Shown here: piece after piece, positions 48,195 through 55,408 of the stretch
Layout: every line of letters starts with the position of its first letter
Numbering within the stretch: position 1 is the stretch's first letter
NCBI GenBank assembly: GCA_045652835.1
Contig: JAZOLE010000129.1
Location: 1 to 64,000, forward strand
Direction of reading: 5' to 3'
From: SVQP01 sp045652835
Lineage (GTDB): Bacteria; Bacillota; Clostridia; Oscillospirales; CAG-272
DNA length: 64,000 nucleotides
Position numbers and translations under genes: made by a program
Notes under the pieces: generated by a model
The model's input: the letters and a program-made list of their open reading frames with translations, nothing else
What the model was told of the DNA's origin: nothing
Database searches by the model: none

Positions 48195-49040
48195 TTATTC
48201 GCCTTTCTCCGAAATGGATTTTTCTTGCTTGCGCTGCGCAATATCCATGCCGCGCGCTACGATAAAGCCGAGCACGAAGCAGATAAGGGATATGGCCAGC
48301 AGCCAAGCGGAATCAAATTTTGCAGGAACGATTTTGATCGAGGATGCCACCACAAAGCCAAGCACAACGCGTGAAGTGACGGCATAATGCTTCTTATACA
48401 GCATATTGACCAGCCTTGCAAGCGCAAGCGCGGTCACAGCGATACCAAGCAGCATGGGGATCAGCACGCGCATATCCAGCGAACCGATGCCCGCGGTCAT
48501 GGGCTCGTAAAGCCCAAAGCAGATCAGAATCGAGGACGAGCTAAGTCCGGGCACGATGGTGGAAAGTCCCCACAAAAAGCCGCAGAACAAAAAGCTGCCA
48601 AACGAGGGCGGAATGGTAATGCCCGACATATTCTCAAGCAGATGGAAGAACAAGAACGCCAAGGACAGCGACACCACAAAGGGCGTCCAGCTTTTTTTGG
48701 CGTCACTTTGCTCGGAGACCTTGAAAAGCTCGGGCAGCGTGCCGCAAATCAAGCCGAAAAACAGCATGAGTGCCACGGGTGCGCAAGCGTTAAACAAAAT
48801 CTCCACGCCCTTTGCAAGCAGCAAAAAGCCTACGATCCAGCCGATTCCGAACGGGATAAACATGCGGTAATGCTTTTTGATAGCGGGTACGGGGGTGGTG
48901 AGCAGCTCCATCATAGGCTCATACACGCCAAAAGCCACACTGAGCACGCCGCCGCTGACACCGGGCAGGATTGCACCCACGCCAACGATCGCTCCCTCTA
49001 TAAAGTCTACGATGCTTTGTAGGATACCGTTACGCTTCAT
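48195..49040 (-). CDS. DUF368 membrane protein, undecaprenyl-phosphate translocase type (PopT)
   Basis: A 281-residue polytopic protein of the DUF368 family with the diagnostic GAIVGVGAILPGVSGGVLSV near the N terminus and its internal repeat LSTIVPGLSSSSILI. DUF368 proteins have been shown in other bacteria to recycle undecaprenyl phosphate across the membrane (PopT). GAGGAG lies within the end of the MarR gene, which it overlaps by 11 bp. Co-transcription with pssA places both in membrane-lipid homeostasis. The function call rests on family knowledge. Confidence 0.88.
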   Translation of the reverse strand: MKRNGILQSIVDFIEGAIVGVGAILPGVSGGVLSVAFGVYEPMMELLTTPVPAIKKHYRMFIPFGIGWIVGFLLLAKGVEILFNACAPVALMLFFGLICGTLPELFKVSEQSDAKKSWTPFVVSLSLAFLFFHLLENMSGITIPPSFGSFLFCGFLWGLSTIVPGLSSSSILICFGLYEPMTAGIGSLDMRVLIPMLLGIAVTALALARLVNMLYKKHYAVTSRVVLGFVVASSIKIVPAKFDSAWLLAISLICFVLGFIVARGMDIAQRKQEKSISEKGE

Positions 49041-49473
49041 GCAGTTCTCCTCGCATCGCATCAATGTATTTGCCAAAAATCTGCGTCAGCAGCATCAGCT
49101 CCTCGGACGGAATTTTTGCAAATGCCTTTTGCTCTGCCTTGGTGACAGGCCCCACGATCTCCTCACCGCGGCGTCTGCCCTCCTCGGTCAGGCGCACGAT
49201 CTTATGGTTACGTGTACCCGGAATGACCTCAAGGTAAGCAAATTTTTTCAGGCGCATGCCCGTAATGACCGTATTGACCGTTTGCTTGGGCAGCGACCAC
49301 ATGGCACAAATGTCCTGCTGCGTGTGCTCCCCTTGCACGGCAACCAGCGTATACCAAATCCAGAATTCGCTTTCGGATATGGCAAGGTGCTTGATCGCGC
49401 CGCGATAAACACCCACCAGCTCCTTGATCTGCTGGATGATCGGGCTGCCCTGCTCTGTATAGTTTTGATCCAT
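49030..49473 (-). CDS. MarR-family regulator
   Basis: A 147-residue MarR regulator with the winged HTH (QQDICAMWSLPKQTVNTVITGMRLKKFAYLEVIPG and RNHKIVRLTEEGRRRGEEI) flanked by dimerisation helices. The upstream promoter is bracketed by two direct 18-bp repeats, so autorepression is likely. It is translationally coupled to the DUF368 gene and is first in the operon. The inducing ligand is unknown. Confidence 0.92.
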   Translation of the reverse strand: MDQNYTEQGSPIIQQIKELVGVYRGAIKHLAISESEFWIWYTLVAVQGEHTQQDICAMWSLPKQTVNTVITGMRLKKFAYLEVIPGTRNHKIVRLTEEGRRRGEEIVGPVTKAEQKAFAKIPSEELMLLTQIFGKYIDAMRGELHEA

Positions 49474-49486
49474 ATTACCTCCAAAG

Positions 49487-49541
49487 AGTCCTATATCGTA
49501 CTCTACGCTAATATTATAGTCCTATTTCGTACTCTTGTCAA
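49487..49541 (-). promoter_or_regulatory. MarR operon promoter with duplicated operator
   Basis: Minus-strand TTGACA (49536-49541), 17 bp, TATAAT (49513-49518). The spacer contains AGAGTACGAAATAGGACT (49518-49535), and the same 18-mer with one change (AGAGTACGATATAGGACT) recurs at 49487-49504, just past the start site. The two copies are 31 bp apart, about three helical turns. Confidence 0.8.
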
Positions 49542-49616
49542 TAGATTTTTCGGATTTTTTGGGGAAAATCGCAGGGCAAAAAAACGCGACACCCCGTAAT
49601 GGGATATCGCGTTTTT

Positions 49617-50546
49617 TTAATATTCCAGCGATCGCTCGTACAAATAATCCTTAACGCCACAGTCAAACCACAGCATGTACACGCATAAGAGGTCGAGCAG
49701 CAGTGCACCGAGCAGCAAAGCCGTGATCAAGATGCCTTGCGCAATGGGCATGGTGTGTACGATGGTTTGCGTCGTGCCGTCCATTGCCGTGATGGTCTCG
49801 GTGTACAGATACGTATCCGGAAAATACTTAGGCATCTGCATTGCCCCCACAAAGGCGGCAAGCACGTGACGCACGATGATGACCACTCGCGCCCAAGTCG
49901 CACCGCGAAACAAAAATACGGTCAGCAGCACAAACACGGCAATACCGATCAGCCCGGGAAGGATTGAGCCGGTACTTGCATACGCCAAGGCGAGGTCAAT
50001 CAGCGAGATCACACTCATAATCACGGTGTAAAGGATCAAAAACAGCCTGCCCAATCGTTCGCGCCGCTCCTCCTTTAGGCTGATTTTTTGCATCTCCTCA
50101 CTATATGCAGGGGCGTGATCTTGTCTTTCGCAAAACTCTGCAAAGGTTTCGCCCTCGTAAGGCGCCGCACCATGCGCGGTCACTCTTGCCCCCAGCAGCT
50201 CGGCAATGTGCTCTGCGTTGATCGTATCGTGCGCGGAAATCTCGGCAAGCTTATCCTTGGCATTTTCCAAGCGTTGATTTTGCTCGGTGATTCTGCCGCG
50301 CCAGCCTGCCAGTACGTCACCGCACTGCTCGGGCGAGGCAAGCATAAGGGAGATCTCGTCCAGCGTAAAATCGGCATGGCGCAGCCGCGATACCACCGCA
50401 AGCTCGCGCAAATTGTGATCCGAAAACTCCAAGTATTCCCTGCCTCGCTCCCAATGCTTTTCGGGATGCACCAATCCTCTATCGCAATACAATCTCACTG
50501 CGCGCTCCGTCAGCCCCGAGCGCGCGCAGATTTCTTTCATCTTCAT
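49617..50546 (-). CDS. Membrane-anchored MerR-type regulator
   Basis: A 309-residue protein. The N-terminal MerR winged HTH (MKMKEICARSGLTERAVRLYCDRGLV...FSDHNLRELAVVSRLRHADFTLDEI, about 1-70) is followed by a coiled coil (about 80-115), then a C-terminal region of four predicted transmembrane helices (about 165-185, 193-212, 215-235 and 270-292). MerR proteins are normally soluble, so the regulator appears tethered to the membrane and may sense an envelope signal. The start at 50546 has AAAGGA upstream. Confidence 0.82.
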   Translation of the reverse strand: MKMKEICARSGLTERAVRLYCDRGLVHPEKHWERGREYLEFSDHNLRELAVVSRLRHADFTLDEISLMLASPEQCGDVLAGWRGRITEQNQRLENAKDKLAEISAHDTINAEHIAELLGARVTAHGAAPYEGETFAEFCERQDHAPAYSEEMQKISLKEERRERLGRLFLILYTVIMSVISLIDLALAYASTGSILPGLIGIAVFVLLTVFLFRGATWARVVIIVRHVLAAFVGAMQMPKYFPDTYLYTETITAMDGTTQTIVHTMPIAQGILITALLLGALLLDLLCVYMLWFDCGVKDYLYERSLEY

Positions 50547-50566
50547 AGGTCGTTCCTTTCAAAAAC

Positions 50567-50624
50567 AAAATGTGAGTGATATCCATCACCCACATTTTAC
50601 ATTCTTACCCAAGGAAAGTTTCAA
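50567..50624 (-). promoter_or_regulatory. MerR-type promoter with 19-bp spacer and a downstream dyad
   Basis: Minus-strand TTGAAA (50619-50624), then 19 bp, TAAAAT (50594-50599). A 19-bp spacer is the hallmark of promoters that MerR proteins activate by twisting DNA. Directly after it comes the dyad AATGTGGGTGAT..ATCACTCACATT (about 50570-50597). Confidence 0.65.
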
Positions 50625-50652
50625 GGGGTTTGGCGTATTGTTTACAGAAAAT

Positions 50653-51210
50653 TCATCTTCCCGCGCCTTCGGGGTAGTGTGCGCGGCTGCCGCCCACATA
50701 TTTGGGGCGCGTGCGTGCGCAAAGCACGCTTGCCGCACCGATGACGTTCTGCGCAATTCTCACGGGCACTGCCACGTGGCACAGGTGCATACCGATCAGC
50801 GTGCCGCCGATGTCCATACCCAGATGCGCCTTGATATACTCAACCGCAACAGGCTCTTGCATAGCCGCCCATGCAGCGGTTGCAAACGAGCCGCCTGCCT
50901 TGGGCTGCGGAAGCACGCAGACCTCGCAAAGTCCGTAACGCTCGGCACACGCGCGCTCTACGATTAACGCGCGGTTGAGGTGCTCACAGCACTGTGCGGC
51001 AAGATACACGTCGCGTGCGGCACAAGCAGATGCGATAGCATCATAAACCTCGACAGCCACCTCGGGCGCAGATGCATGCCCGATCTGTCCACCCGCGATC
51101 TCGGACGAGGAGCAGCCCACAACCATGATCTGCCCTGCCTTAGCCCCTGCGGCGTCCAGCAGCTGCTCTGCTGCCAAAGCAGCTTGCGCTTTGATCTCTT
51201 GCGTTGTCAT
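50653..51210 (-). CDS. DUF436 / TIGR01440 family protein (YwlG-like)
   Basis: A 185-residue DUF436 protein. Typical blocks: VVGCSSSEIAGGQIGHAS, DVYLAAQCCEHLNRALIVE, FATAAWAAM, MDIGGTLIGMHLCHVAVP and ARTRPKYVGGSRAHYP. The family is soluble with unknown activity and often lies near nucleotide or amino-sugar genes. It starts 1 bp after the nagB stop, so it is co-transcribed with nagB. Confidence 0.9.
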   Translation of the reverse strand: MTTQEIKAQAALAAEQLLDAAGAKAGQIMVVGCSSSEIAGGQIGHASAPEVAVEVYDAIASACAARDVYLAAQCCEHLNRALIVERACAERYGLCEVCVLPQPKAGGSFATAAWAAMQEPVAVEYIKAHLGMDIGGTLIGMHLCHVAVPVRIAQNVIGAASVLCARTRPKYVGGSRAHYPEGAGR

Positions 51211-51211
51211 A

Positions 51212-51934
51212 TCAGCCCTCGTAAGCCGCGTGATCGCAAATCAGTGTCACGTCAGCGTGCAGATTCAGGAAGGATGCGGGGCAAGAGGTGGTCACAAGTC
51301 CCTGCAGCATAGCCGAAACAGCCTCATGCTTGCCCTTGCCGTTTGCCAAAATGATGATCTTCTTGGCGGACAGGATAGTACCCATGCCCATAGTCAGCGC
51401 CAGCGTAGGAACTTCGTCAGCACTTGCAAAGAAGCGCGCGTTAGCATCCACGGTATCAGCGGTCAGGCTGGTCACGTGGGTTGCAGGGTGCAGAGACTCT
51501 GCAGGCTCGTTGAACGCGATGTGGCCGTTTCTGCCAATACCCAGAATCTGAATATCCGCGCCGCCCAAAGAGCGCACGAATGCTTCATATCTTGCAGCCT
51601 CGGCTGCTGCGTCCTCCGCGCTGCCGTTTGGCACGTAGGTGTTTGCCTTATCCACGTTGATGTGGTCAAACAGCTTGGTATTCATGAAATAGCGGTAGCT
51701 CTGCTCGTTCTCGGGCGAGATGGGATAGTATTCATCCAAATTCACGGTGGTTACACCGGAAAAATCCAGCTCACCGCGCTGGTACTTGGCAATCAGCTCG
51801 GCATAAAGGCCCTCGGGGGTAGATCCCGTAGCAAGACCCAGCACGCAAGACGGCTTTGCCTTGACAACCTCAGCCACCATATCCGCACCTACGCGCGACA
51901 TTTCTTGATAATCATTGCAACAAATAATTCTCAT
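51212..51934 (-). CDS. nagB: Glucosamine-6-phosphate deaminase (NagB)
   Basis: A 240-residue NagB that converts glucosamine-6-phosphate to fructose-6-phosphate and ammonia. Family blocks include LGLATGSTPEGLYAEL, TVNLDEYYPI (catalytic Asp), ILGIGRNGHIAFNEPA and ILSAKKIIILANGKGKHEAV. Some residues of the E. coli allosteric site cannot be judged. The ATG at 51934 has AAGGAG eight bases before it. It probably feeds amino sugars from the GH and cell-wall enzymes into glycolysis. Confidence 0.95.
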   Translation of the reverse strand: MRIICCNDYQEMSRVGADMVAEVVKAKPSCVLGLATGSTPEGLYAELIAKYQRGELDFSGVTTVNLDEYYPISPENEQSYRYFMNTKLFDHINVDKANTYVPNGSAEDAAAEAARYEAFVRSLGGADIQILGIGRNGHIAFNEPAESLHPATHVTSLTADTVDANARFFASADEVPTLALTMGMGTILSAKKIIILANGKGKHEAVSAMLQGLVTTSCPASFLNLHADVTLICDHAAYEG

Positions 51935-51961
51935 ATCAATTCTCCTTATCAATGTTTCGGC

Positions 51962-53200
51962 TTACCACTGATCGCTCTCGTCCTCGGGAATGACCTCTTT
52001 GACGGCAGCAATGGCGCACTCGATCATGCTGTCGTCCGGCTCAAGCACGGTAATGTGCTGCAGCCAAACGCCGGGCAGCGAGATCAGGCGGGTGATGATG
52101 GTATCATATCTGCCTGCGAGCTTGAGCAGCTCGTAGCCAATGCCCATAACCAAGGGCAGCAATACTAAGGATATGCCGGTACGTACCAGAGTGGGAAGCA
52201 CGCTATGAATGGGGGTGAGCACGTTTTTCATGGTGTCGCCGAAAATAGCAACAAAGGTCGGCTCAATAAAGAACGAAACAAACACGTTGACAAGCACCAT
52301 CAAGATCAGGAAAGAGGTGCCGCAGCGAGGATGGAATCTTTTCTGCTTGCGCACGTTCTCAACGGTCAGGGGCAGTCCTGCCTCGTAACAGAAGATGGTC
52401 TTGTGCTCTGCACCGTGATACTGGAAGGTGCGGCGGATCTCCTTCATCAGCGAAACCGCAGCCATGTAGCCGACTACAATGACGATCTTGAGCAGACCCT
52501 CGATCAAAGAACGGATAAACGATTCAAGTGCCACGTCCTCGGGTTTCAGCGAGGGCACGAGTCCGACCAGCAGATCATACAGCGCGGTGGGCACAAACTT
52601 GAACAGCAAAATGGCAAGACCCAAGCCAAGCACAACACCCAGCACCATGACAAGCGTGGTAGTCAGCGACGCGCTGTCAGCCTTTTTCTCTTTCTTTTCG
52701 GGAGCGGTGGGTGTGGGAGATTCGGTTTCACGGGCGGATATAGAATCCGCCCCTACAGGCACCTCGGTTACGGGCGCTTCGGTTTCGCAGACGGATATAG
52801 ACTCCGCCTCTACGGATTCGGTATCAACGGCGGATATAGACTCCACCGCTACGGGCTCGCCCTTCTTTGCAGCCTTCTTTGCTGCCTTGGCAGCCTTTTT
52901 GGCTTCTTTTTCGCGGCGCATCTCCTCCTCTGCCTCTTCAAGACCCGAAATCTCGGCAGAGCGCATCAGGCACTTATATCCCTGAATCATGGACATAGCA
53001 AAGTTATACACACCACGTACCACGGGAATCTTGGTGATCACAGGCGTTTTGGTGCTGTTGGCAGAAACCTCCAGCACGATCTCCCCATCGGGATTGCGTA
53101 CCGCCATGGCGGTCTTTTTAGGACCTCGCATCATAATGCCTTCCATCAGCGCCTGACCGCCGATAGAAGTCTTTTTGCAAGGACATTTATCTTTTTTCAT
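51962..53200 (-). CDS. DUF1385 membrane protein with a repeat-derived linker
   Basis: A 412-residue DUF1385 protein: N-terminal SIGGQALMEGIMMRGPKKTAMAVR, VVRGVYNFAMSMIQGYK and C-terminal FQYHGAEHKTIFCYEAG, RFHPRCGTSFLIL are family signatures. Four to five transmembrane segments lie in the second half. Between them is a charged Ala/Lys helix and a disordered linker holding three repeated units (VAVESISAVDTES, VEAESISVCETEA, VGADSISARETES). These are encoded by three copies of the GTAGGGGC-type palindrome found elsewhere between genes. AGGAGG precedes the ATG. Biochemical role unknown. Confidence 0.88.
   Translation of the reverse strand: MKKDKCPCKKTSIGGQALMEGIMMRGPKKTAMAVRNPDGEIVLEVSANSTKTPVITKIPVVRGVYNFAMSMIQGYKCLMRSAEISGLEEAEEEMRREKEAKKAAKAAKKAAKKGEPVAVESISAVDTESVEAESISVCETEAPVTEVPVGADSISARETESPTPTAPEKKEKKADSASLTTTLVMVLGVVLGLGLAILLFKFVPTALYDLLVGLVPSLKPEDVALESFIRSLIEGLLKIVIVVGYMAAVSLMKEIRRTFQYHGAEHKTIFCYEAGLPLTVENVRKQKRFHPRCGTSFLILMVLVNVFVSFFIEPTFVAIFGDTMKNVLTPIHSVLPTLVRTGISLVLLPLVMGIGYELLKLAGRYDTIITRLISLPGVWLQHITVLEPDDSMIECAIAAVKEVIPEDESDQW
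52731..52852 (-). repeat. Three in-frame copies of the GTAGGGGC-type palindrome inside a gene
   Basis: Copies at 52731-52756, 52787-52813 and 52826-52852. On the coding strand each reads GTAG-GGCGGA-TCTATATCC-type. The first is a near-perfect hairpin (GGGGCGGATT..ATCCGCCC); the other two have decayed. All keep the DUF1385 reading frame. Confidence 0.85.
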
Positions 53201-53295
53201 AGGAATTCCTCCTTACTTGCACAATATATCACACTACATGATAGCACACGATTATTAACATGATATGAATTATTTGCACCTTTTTCAAATTCAAC

Positions 53296-53324
53296 TTGAC
53301 TTTCGGAAAAATATGGGATATAAT
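53296..53324 (+). promoter_or_regulatory. yajC sigma-A promoter
   Basis: TTGACT (53296-53301), 17 bp, TATAAT (53319-53324). Confidence 0.8.
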
Positions 53325-53362
53325 AGGTACATATGTGAAAAACCAACAACGGAGGATAAACC

Positions 53363-53680
53363 ATGAATCTTTTTGTAGCAACTGCAAACGAGGGCGGCAT
53401 TGGTTCTTTGATTCTGCCCATCGCAATGGTCGCTGTATTCGGCGTGTTCTTTTATTTCTTTATGATCCGCCCCCAGAAAAAGCAGGAAAAAGAAATCAAC
53501 GATATGCGTAACAACCTGTCCGTAGGTGATGAGATCACCACCATCGGCGGCATTATCGGCAAGGTTGTCAGCATCAGAGACGAAACCGTTCTGATCGAGA
53601 CCAGCCATGACCGCACCAAGATCCGCCTGCTCAAGAGCGCGATCAGCAAGGTTGACGTAAAGGCAGAGGACGCAAAGTAA
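53363..53680 (+). CDS. yajC: Preprotein translocase accessory subunit YajC
   Basis: A 105-residue YajC: one N-terminal transmembrane helix (about 13-34, LILPIAMVAVFGVFFYFFMI), the diagnostic RPQKKQEKE, then the soluble NNLSVGDEITTIGGIIGKVV...RTKIRLLKSAI domain. It associates with SecDF and YidC. ACGGAGG precedes the ATG. A terminator whose 3' arm includes the next gene's ribosome-binding site follows. Confidence 0.94.
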   Translation: MNLFVATANEGGIGSLILPIAMVAVFGVFFYFFMIRPQKKQEKEINDMRNNLSVGDEITTIGGIIGKVVSIRDETVLIETSHDRTKIRLLKSAISKVDVKAEDAK

Positions 53681-53701
53681 TCATTTTGCTTCCCCCGGCA
53701 T

Positions 53702-53770
53702 AAAAACGGCTCCGCATGCATACAGTATTACCAAAGCACGGTAATCGTATGAATACGGAGGCGTTTTTTT
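53702..53770 (+). terminator. Long terminator hairpin that contains the next gene's ribosome-binding site
   Basis: AAACGGCTCCG...ATTACC paired with GGTAAT...CGGAGGCGTTT and followed by T7 ending at 53770. The 3' arm contains CGGAGG, which serves the ATG at 53771. Confidence 0.75.
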
Positions 53771-54256
53771 ATGAGCAGATCGGTCATGGGGGCACTGCCC
53801 GCACGCACACACAGGACAACGGGCAAGAGCGAGGAAACAGGCGGCTTTGTGCCTGGGTTGATTATGGGGCTATGCCTTTGCGCGGCTGTGGCGGTGCTCT
53901 CTCTTTTGATTGGCGCACTGATTGCATATAAAAGCAGCGATCCTGATGCGCTGATCGCACCGCTGGGGTTTGGCGCGTTGGTACTTGCCGCGCTTGCGGG
54001 TGGATTGGGCGTGGGGCTGCGCTGCAATGCGGCAATGCTTCCCTGCGCGCTGCTCTGCGGCTGCATTTTCGTGGGCGTGGGGCTGTTTGCAAGCTTGTTT
54101 TTCGGTGCAGACGCGCGCCAAGCGCTCACGCTTGGCCTAGGGCTTGGAGCAAGCCTTGGTATTCGCGCAGGCGTCGTGGCAATCATGTGCGCCTCTGCCG
54201 CCTTGACAGCACAAATCAAAAGCAAGCTGCAGGCAAGACCGCGAAGGAGATCATGA
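53771..54256 (+). CDS. TIGR04086-family membrane protein (YrzE-like)
   Basis: A 161-residue protein with four transmembrane helices (about 27-50, 60-80, 84-108 and 118-145) of the TIGR04086 type, which commonly sits downstream of yajC in Firmicutes. N and C termini are basic. Its ribosome-binding site lies inside the 3' arm of the terminator at 53702-53770, so expression may depend on read-through and translation. Role unknown. Confidence 0.78.
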   Translation: MSRSVMGALPARTHRTTGKSEETGGFVPGLIMGLCLCAAVAVLSLLIGALIAYKSSDPDALIAPLGFGALVLAALAGGLGVGLRCNAAMLPCALLCGCIFVGVGLFASLFFGADARQALTLGLGLGASLGIRAGVVAIMCASAALTAQIKSKLQARPRRRS

Positions 54257-54282
54257 TCAACCGCCACCACACAAACACCTCA

Positions 54283-54426
54283 CTCATAAAAGGTTTTGGT
54301 CGAGCTTTTTCAAAAGGTCGCGAGTCAAGGGCGGCGCCCTTGTCGCCTCCGCAGAGGCGAAACATTTTTTCGGCGTTTTTGGTTCTTTTTGCGCCAGCGG
54401 TGTCAAAAAGAACGGAAAGAACCTCC
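54283..54426 (+). repeat. Structured dispersed repeat, copy E
   Basis: Plus-strand copy after the TIGR04086 gene. Stems: weak CTTTTTCAAAAG, CAAGGGC-GGC-GCCCTTG, TCGCCTC-CGCA-GAGGCGA, and the long GTTCTTTTTG-CGCC-AGC-GGTG..CAAAAAGAAC. Confidence 0.85.
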
Positions 54427-54506
54427 TCACATAATATCCCATCGGACACGATTTTGCCTTTACTCAAATATTCGCCCGACTTTTTAATCAACCACCCAAG
54501 TAAAGC

Positions 54507-54538
54507 AAAAGGACTGCGTCACGCGACGCAGTCCTTTT
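54507..54538. terminator. Bidirectional terminator
   Basis: AAAAGGACTGCGTC-ACGC-GACGCAGTCCTTTT between repeat copy E and the lipoprotein cluster. Confidence 0.85.
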
Positions 54539-54543
54539 GTAAT

Positions 54544-55368
54544 TTAATCAATGATCGGTTCTTCAACATCGGGAACTGCCGTTTCCTCGCTCGCCGTGGT
54601 GGTCGAGGAATCGCGGTTGATCACGAACTCGAATAGCTGTTCAGTATACTCATACTCCTCGGGATCACCTTGCATGTTGGCATAGCAGGTCACGTTGTAG
54701 CTACCTGCATCCAGCTCATACGTGGGTATCACGATATCACAGTAGCTAAGATATGCCGTACCGTCAATCGTGATTTCTTGGTGCTGTCTGTTTATAAAGC
54801 TTTCATCCCAGATAATCTCTCCGCCATTGATGGAATAGCCTAAAAGCACGTCCTTCTCGGGGCAGCGCCAGCATCCGCGCACGATCAGCTCGGAAATACT
54901 GCCGTCCACGTCGGCTTGGTAATTCCACGTGTCCTCTTCGCCTGGCTCATAGAAGCAGTTGATCACCTCTTGTCCGTTCAGTACTGCGACAAGGCAGTAG
55001 ATACTGAATTTCTTTTCAGGAAAAGGCTCTCTTGGCTCGTCCAAATCACACGAGCCGCAATCACAACCGGTCTCCTCCCCCGTTGTATAAGGTCCCGTAT
55101 ACCCCTCGGTCCCGATCTCGTAAGGCGGCGTGGTCTCGATCTCGTAAGGCGGCGTGGTCTCGATCTCTACGGGCGGCATAGGCTCAATATCAATGAGAAT
55201 ATCGGTTTCAATCGGGATGTATTCATCCGTGGGATAGACGTGTTCGCCCACCGTAGCGTCCTTGATGTCTCCAAACAACTCGGCAACCAAACCGTTACCA
55301 AGGTCACAGGAGGTAAAGACAGTCACGCAAAGTGCGGTCAAGAGTAAAATCGAAATCGTTTTTTTCAT
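54544..55368 (-). CDS. Lipoprotein, tandem paralogue 1
   Basis: A 274-residue lipoprotein with lipobox FTSC (Cys21). After the shared DLGNGLVAELFGDIK start comes a Pro/Glu/Thr linker with duplicated VEIETTPPYEIETTPPYEIG, a CDCGSC cysteine cluster, then a beta-sandwich-like domain (about 118-250) with SELIVRGCWRCPEKDVLLGYSINGGE and LDAGSYNVTCYAN. No known family; paralogous to the next two genes. A Gly-Tyr-Ser-Ile-Asn/Asp-Gly-Gly block recurs in all three. Confidence 0.8.
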   Translation of the reverse strand: MKKTISILLLTALCVTVFTSCDLGNGLVAELFGDIKDATVGEHVYPTDEYIPIETDILIDIEPMPPVEIETTPPYEIETTPPYEIGTEGYTGPYTTGEETGCDCGSCDLDEPREPFPEKKFSIYCLVAVLNGQEVINCFYEPGEEDTWNYQADVDGSISELIVRGCWRCPEKDVLLGYSINGGEIIWDESFINRQHQEITIDGTAYLSYCDIVIPTYELDAGSYNVTCYANMQGDPEEYEYTEQLFEFVINRDSSTTTASEETAVPDVEEPIID

Positions 55369-55408
55369 GATAGTTTCCTCCTTAAATCATTTCATATTTG
55401 ATCTTTCG

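Noticed and set aside
52731..52852. CRISPR array
   Set aside because: Three palindromic units with unequal spacing lie inside a gene and in frame; no cas genes and no unique spacers of equal length. No other array was found.
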